From NCBI GenBank assembly GCA_019137115.1, contig JAGVSV010000087.1, positions 1 through 8,726 of the forward strand: a DNA stretch of 8,726 nt, read 5' to 3'. The notes under the pieces were generated by a model. That model ran no database searches, was not told the origin of the DNA, and worked only from the letters and a program-made list of their open reading frames with translations. This DNA comes from Bacillota bacterium (GTDB taxonomy: Bacteria; Bacillota; Clostridia; Christensenellales; Aristaeellaceae). The first letter of the stretch is position 1, and every line of letters begins with the position of its first letter. Position numbers and translations under genes: made by a program. Shown piece after piece: positions 5,415-8,726 of this stretch.

Positions 5415-7752
5415 GACCTTTCCCTCCGCGCCCGGTTCTGTTCCCCCGAAGTTGGCGGCGGATTGACCGCCAGAGCCGCCCGGGGGAGCCCAGTATATCA
5501 CGCGCGGTGCGCGACAGCGCAAGCCCCATGCGCCTGTACGCGGGCAGTTCACGCCACAGGCCCAGATAGATGGCGCGCGCAGCCTGTACATCGCGAGCCG
5601 TGGCGGGCTGTCGCCCATAAACCATGCCGCTGACGGCGGCGGCCACCGGCTGCGCATCCGCTGGCAGCGTGCGGCGGGCATGCTCCAGCATGGTTTCGCT
5701 GTCCAGCTGCTTCTGGTTTTGCGCGGCCAGTGCGCCGGTCACCGCCTGCCAGTAGATCAGCAGGCGCGCGGTGTCATCGCGGGCTTTGGCAGCGCGCTTG
5801 TCCGGCGCGGTAACGATCATGCGCCAGACAAATAGGGCCACTAATAGGAGCAGGAGCAGCCACCACAGGAACGGGCGTGGGCCGCCAGGCGGCTTGCTGT
5901 CCGGCTGGCTGGTGGGCTGCGGGTCGTCGCTGGGCACCGGGGTTTCGGCCGCGCCCGGCGGGGGGGTGGGGGTGGCGTTGTCGCCCTCGGGCTCATCCTC
6001 CGGCGGCGGGGTGGGCGTGGGCGGCGATTCCGGCGGCGGGGAAGGGGATTCGCCCGCGTCGGGAGACGGCTGCGCTTCTTCGGGGTTTTCCTCGTCGGGG
6101 CCGGGATCATCCTGCTGCGAAGCGGTGGCGTCAAAGGTGACCCACCCCAGGCCGGCAAAGTAAATTTCCGTCCAGGCGTGCGCCTCCTGCCCGGTGACCA
6201 CGGTTGCGCCGCCGCCGGGCGCGGGGCGTGCGACAAACCCCTCCACATAGCGCGCGGGCAGCCCCACCGACCGGCTGAGCACCGTCATCGCCGACGCGAA
6301 ATAGGTGCAGTACCCCTCCCGCGTGCCGAACAGGAAGTGCGCGGCAAAGTCCACATCCGTGGGGGGTACTTCCACGTCCAGCGTATAGCGGTACCTCGTG
6401 CGCAGGTGCCTTTCGATGGCTTGTGCTTGCTCGTACGGGTCGGTGATGCCGTGGGTAATGTCCCGCGCCAGTTGGGCGGTGATGCCCTGCGGCTGCAGGT
6501 GCGCGGGCAGCGCGGTATAGTTGGCCACGACCTCCCGGTACCTTTGATCGTTTACCCCGCGCAGCGAACGCGCCAGCGCGTCGGTGGCCGGCCGCCCGGC
6601 GACGTACGGCTCATAGCTGACCGTCCACGCGTCGCCCTCGCGCAGGTCGCGGGTGGCAAACAGCTCGCTGGCGGTGTTGAAGTAGGGTACCACGCCCTCG
6701 CTTGTGGACAGCTCGCGCACACGCTGCGGCGTAAACAGCGTGGACGGCGCTTCTGACAGCATCCGAACGCCCGCCTGCGCCTGCGGCAGGCGGCCATCGG
6801 CGGGCAGTTGCTCGTTGAGCAGCACATCGCGCAAACCGGCGTAACGGATGGAGCCATAGCCATAGCGGTCGGAGCTGAGCGTGTCGTGCCACGACCTGCC
6901 GGTATAATGGTTGTAGATTGTGCCGCGCAGGTACACCTTGCGGTCGGTGGTGACCGACATCACCGCGCCGGGGGACACCTGCGGCGTGCCGCCCAGGCCC
7001 TGATCCCCCATCGGCTGCCAGCCCTGGCTGCGCAGGGAGAACATGTTGCGCGAATCGGAGATGAAAAAGCGATCCTCGATCCACTGCCGGATGCGGTCGG
7101 CTTGCTTTTCCAGCGCCGGTACCGTGGTGCGGTAGGCCGGGGTGAGCAGCAGCGCGATCACAGCGATGACCGCCACCACCGGCACCGCGCGGCGGGCGGT
7201 CCTCCCCTTTGCTTCCTGCTCCCGCTCGGCCTCGCGGCTGCGGGCATACACAAACAGCATGGGCAGCGCGATGGCCGCCGGCAGATAAGCCAGCACCTGG
7301 CTGCGTGCGCCCAAGAACCACATCATCAGCAGCATGCCCAGATAGAGGGGCGCCGAAAACGCCGGGTCGCCCAGCACAATGGGGCCGCACAACAGCATCA
7401 GCAGCACCACGCCCAGCACGATCAGCACATCGCTGTACAGGAACAGCGCACCGGACACATGCCCACCCATCACGCCGCGCACCACCGCCCAGAACGCGGG
7501 CAATGCCCAGCGCGCCAGCAGCAGCATGGACAGCGCGGCAGCAATTGATACTGTCACCCGTGCCCAGCGCTTCTGCGGGATACCGGCGATGGCCCAGATG
7601 AAAGCGATCCCGGCTGTGACAATCGCGGTGCGCAGGGCTTCCTGGGACAGCGGTAGCACGTACAGCGCCGGGAGCGCCAGGCCATAGACGGACAGCGTCA
7701 GCATGACGAACACGCCCAGCGCCTCCAGCACGCGTTTACGCAGGGGTGACAT
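5404..7752 (-). CDS. Membrane transglutaminase-like protein (TgpA-type) with C-terminal membrane anchor
   Basis: 782 residues. The N-terminal 206 residues hold about seven hydrophobic segments (for example 8-33, 104-128, 189-206). A large domain outside the membrane follows (about 207-545). Its transglutaminase core has the Cys-His-Asp triad: Cys482 in EGYCTYFASAMTVL, His525 in EAHAWTEIYF, and Asp541 in WVTFDAT. Residues 547-626 are a spacer rich in Pro, Glu, Asp, Ser and Thr with TPTPPP twice; then comes a membrane helix (about 627-647) and a basic cytoplasmic tail of 135 residues that resembles the DUF4129 tail of TgpA proteins. These proteins are thought to act on envelope proteins as proteases or cross-linkers; the substrate here is unknown. 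The start is ATG 7752, with GGAGG six bases before it, inside the DUF58 gene (17-base overlap). The stop overlaps the riboflavin kinase start. Confidence 0.92.
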   Translation of the reverse strand: MSPLRKRVLEALGVFVMLTLSVYGLALPALYVLPLSQEALRTAIVTAGIAFIWAIAGIPQKRWARVTVSIAAALSMLLLARWALPAFWAVVRGVMGGHVSGALFLYSDVLIVLGVVLLMLLCGPIVLGDPAFSAPLYLGMLLMMWFLGARSQVLAYLPAAIALPMLFVYARSREAEREQEAKGRTARRAVPVVAVIAVIALLLTPAYRTTVPALEKQADRIRQWIEDRFFISDSRNMFSLRSQGWQPMGDQGLGGTPQVSPGAVMSVTTDRKVYLRGTIYNHYTGRSWHDTLSSDRYGYGSIRYAGLRDVLLNEQLPADGRLPQAQAGVRMLSEAPSTLFTPQRVRELSTSEGVVPYFNTASELFATRDLREGDAWTVSYEPYVAGRPATDALARSLRGVNDQRYREVVANYTALPAHLQPQGITAQLARDITHGITDPYEQAQAIERHLRTRYRYTLDVEVPPTDVDFAAHFLFGTREGYCTYFASAMTVLSRSVGLPARYVEGFVARPAPGGGATVVTGQEAHAWTEIYFAGLGWVTFDATASQQDDPGPDEENPEEAQPSPDAGESPSPPPESPPTPTPPPEDEPEGDNATPTPPPGAAETPVPSDDPQPTSQPDSKPPGGPRPFLWWLLLLLLVALFVWRMIVTAPDKRAAKARDDTARLLIYWQAVTGALAAQNQKQLDSETMLEHARRTLPADAQPVAAAVSGMVYGRQPATARDVQAARAIYLGLWRELPAYRRMGLALSRTARDILGSPGRLWRSIRRQLRGNRTGRGGKGHAL
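5423..5427 (-). promoter_or_regulatory. Ribosome binding site of the riboflavin kinase gene, inside the transglutaminase gene
   Basis: GGAGG on the - strand, 8 bases before ATG 5414, lies within the last codons of the transglutaminase gene. It fixes the kinase start and supports translational coupling across the 11-base overlap. Confidence 0.7.
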
Positions 7753-8726
7753 ACATCACCTCCACCATCTCGTGCTGCATCTGCCGCACCAGCTGGGCGT
7801 TCTGCTCCTCCTCGCCGGTGAACGTAACCAGATAGAAGCGCACATTGGGGCCGGAGCGCCTGATGTGCTTGACCCCTTCCACCACCTGCGGGGTTAAGCG
7901 GGTGGTGATGACGATGGTGGCGCCGGTGCGGCGCATGCGGCGCAGCTCCACGTTGAGCACCTTGTCAAACGGCTCGCCGCCGCGGAACAGCTGCAGCGCC
8001 AGTTCCTCGCGCAGGATTTCCAACGAAGCGTTGTTGCCGGCATGGAATTCGCCCGCGTGCGCGCCATACAGCGGCACGCGCACGCTGTGGCCGTCCTCCA
8101 TCTGGGCGCGCGCCACGGACAGCGCCGTTTCGCTGAGCGTATCGCGCAGGCGCGGCACGCCATCCACCTGGTTTTCGCCGCCCACCGGGTCGGAGCAATC
8201 CATCAGGATCAGCGTGTCCGGCGGCGCGGGCACCTCAAAGCGCCGCACCAGCAACTCCCGCTTGCGCAGCGATAATTTCCAGTGGATGCGCTTCATCGAG
8301 TCACCCTCGCGGTAGGCGCGCAGGTCCTCGGGCGAGGTGATGTCCTCGCTGGCGCGGTTGGGCAGCGCGCGGCCGTCCTCCTGCCGCGCAAAGCGCAGCT
8401 GGCTGACCGCAAAGGAGCGCGGCAGCACGATGACCTGCGGCACATTGCCTTTGATCTTTTTGCCGATGCGCAGCAGACCGAACAAGTCGCGCGCGTACAG
8501 CGCGGTCACCCGGGGCTGCGCCACGCCCACATGGGGCAGATCCACCGGAAAGGTTTCGGTACGCTCCCTGCCAAAGCCCGCGTCCACAAAGGCGGTCAGG
8601 TTGCCGCGCGGTACCTGGACGGCCAACGCCCAGGAAGCCACCGGCAGCAGGCTGTTGTTCCGGATCGTCACCACCAGGTTGGCCTGCTGCCCGCGCTCAG
8701 CCTTGGGGGTGTCGACCTGCTGGGTG
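7736..8726 (-). CDS. DUF58 domain protein (5' end outside window)
   Basis: 329 C-terminal residues are visible; the frame is open to the right edge, so the N-terminus, usually with two membrane helices, is missing. The residues at the edge (AERGQQANLVVTIRNNSLLP) form the beta-rich segment that precedes the DUF58 core. The family signature is clear: EDLRAYREGDSMKRIHWK, then SLRKRELLVRRFE. A VWA-like part follows: DTLILMDCSDP stands where a metal-binding DxSxS motif would be, but its last serine is replaced by Asp. DUF58 proteins typically sit beside a MoxR-type AAA+ ATPase and a membrane transglutaminase, and act in the cell envelope in ways poorly known. The gene overlaps the transglutaminase start by 17 bases. 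A GTG at 8674 should not be taken as the start, since family sequence continues upstream of it. Confidence 0.9.
   Translation of the reverse strand, partial: TQQVDTPKAERGQQANLVVTIRNNSLLPVASWALAVQVPRGNLTAFVDAGFGRERTETFPVDLPHVGVAQPRVTALYARDLFGLLRIGKKIKGNVPQVIVLPRSFAVSQLRFARQEDGRALPNRASEDITSPEDLRAYREGDSMKRIHWKLSLRKRELLVRRFEVPAPPDTLILMDCSDPVGGENQVDGVPRLRDTLSETALSVARAQMEDGHSVRVPLYGAHAGEFHAGNNASLEILREELALQLFRGGEPFDKVLNVELRRMRRTGATIVITTRLTPQVVEGVKHIRRSGPNVRFYLVTFTGEEEQNAQLVRQMQHEMVEVMYVTPA
7759..7763 (-). promoter_or_regulatory. Ribosome binding site of the transglutaminase gene, inside the DUF58 gene
   Basis: On the - strand GGAGGTGAT includes a full Shine-Dalgarno core (GGAGG, 7763-7759) six bases before ATG 7752. 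It decides between that ATG and the out-of-frame ATG at 7756, which is too close to the site. Confidence 0.8.

Noticed and set aside
5415..5681. N-terminal extension of the riboflavin kinase frame
   Set aside because: It would add about 89 residues fully inside the transglutaminase gene with no FAD synthetase motifs, while ATG 5414 has a good ribosome site.
5841..6248. Pro/Arg-rich frame and its + strand partners (5771-6163, 5877-6140)
   Set aside because: Shadows of the repetitive codons of the Pro-rich spacer in the transglutaminase gene.

Overview
The window is about 8.7 kb of high-GC bacterial DNA next to a chromosomal replication origin. The DnaA protein is strongly Bacillota-like (Bacillus-type domain III and IV motifs), the ribosomal S18 tail is of bacterial type, and the UMF1 transporter and the DUF58/transglutaminase operon fit a high-GC member of the Clostridia. 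I cannot name a genus. Coding lines counted by hand reach 42 to 45 G+C per 60 bases, while three lines of the rpsR-dnaA gap hold 31, 26 and 29.

Layout, left to right. (1) Positions 1-133 are the 3' end of rpsR (+), followed by a strong intrinsic terminator at 171-204. (2) Positions 205-920 form a low-GC stretch with no convincing intact gene, possibly a decayed one. (3) Positions 921-2240 are dnaA (-), starting at GTG 2240. (4) Positions 2241-2666 are the dnaA/transporter divergent region. On the dnaA side it holds a near-consensus extended -10 promoter (2385-2413), two perfect DnaA boxes 15 bp apart (2334-2342, 2349-2357), a near-consensus box (2453-2461), and a hairpin plus eight-T intrinsic terminator inside the dnaA leader (2297-2322). 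On the transporter side it holds a TATAAT promoter (2604-2632) with two inverted repeats upstream. (5) Positions 2667-5029 are a two-gene + strand operon: a UMF1/Atg22-like MFS transporter with an unusual insert of about 105 residues in a predicted outside loop, then a membrane-anchored protein of unknown function. (6) Positions 5010-8726 are a - strand operon: DUF58 protein (5' end off the window), a TgpA-like membrane transglutaminase, and a free-standing riboflavin kinase domain, joined by overlapping starts and stops.

How the parts work together. The dnaA block looks like a compact origin/autoregulation module: DnaA made from this promoter could bind the boxes in its own leader, and the leader terminator would limit read-through. 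The DUF58/transglutaminase pair is a common cell-envelope module, often with a MoxR ATPase; one would lie just right of the window if present. The two operons meet tail to tail with a 20-bp coding overlap and no visible intrinsic terminator.

Most worth a second look: the attenuator-like terminator in the dnaA leader; the lack of dnaN after dnaA together with an rpsR that points towards the origin; the low-GC possible relic; the transporter insert; and the solo riboflavin kinase coupled to a transglutaminase.
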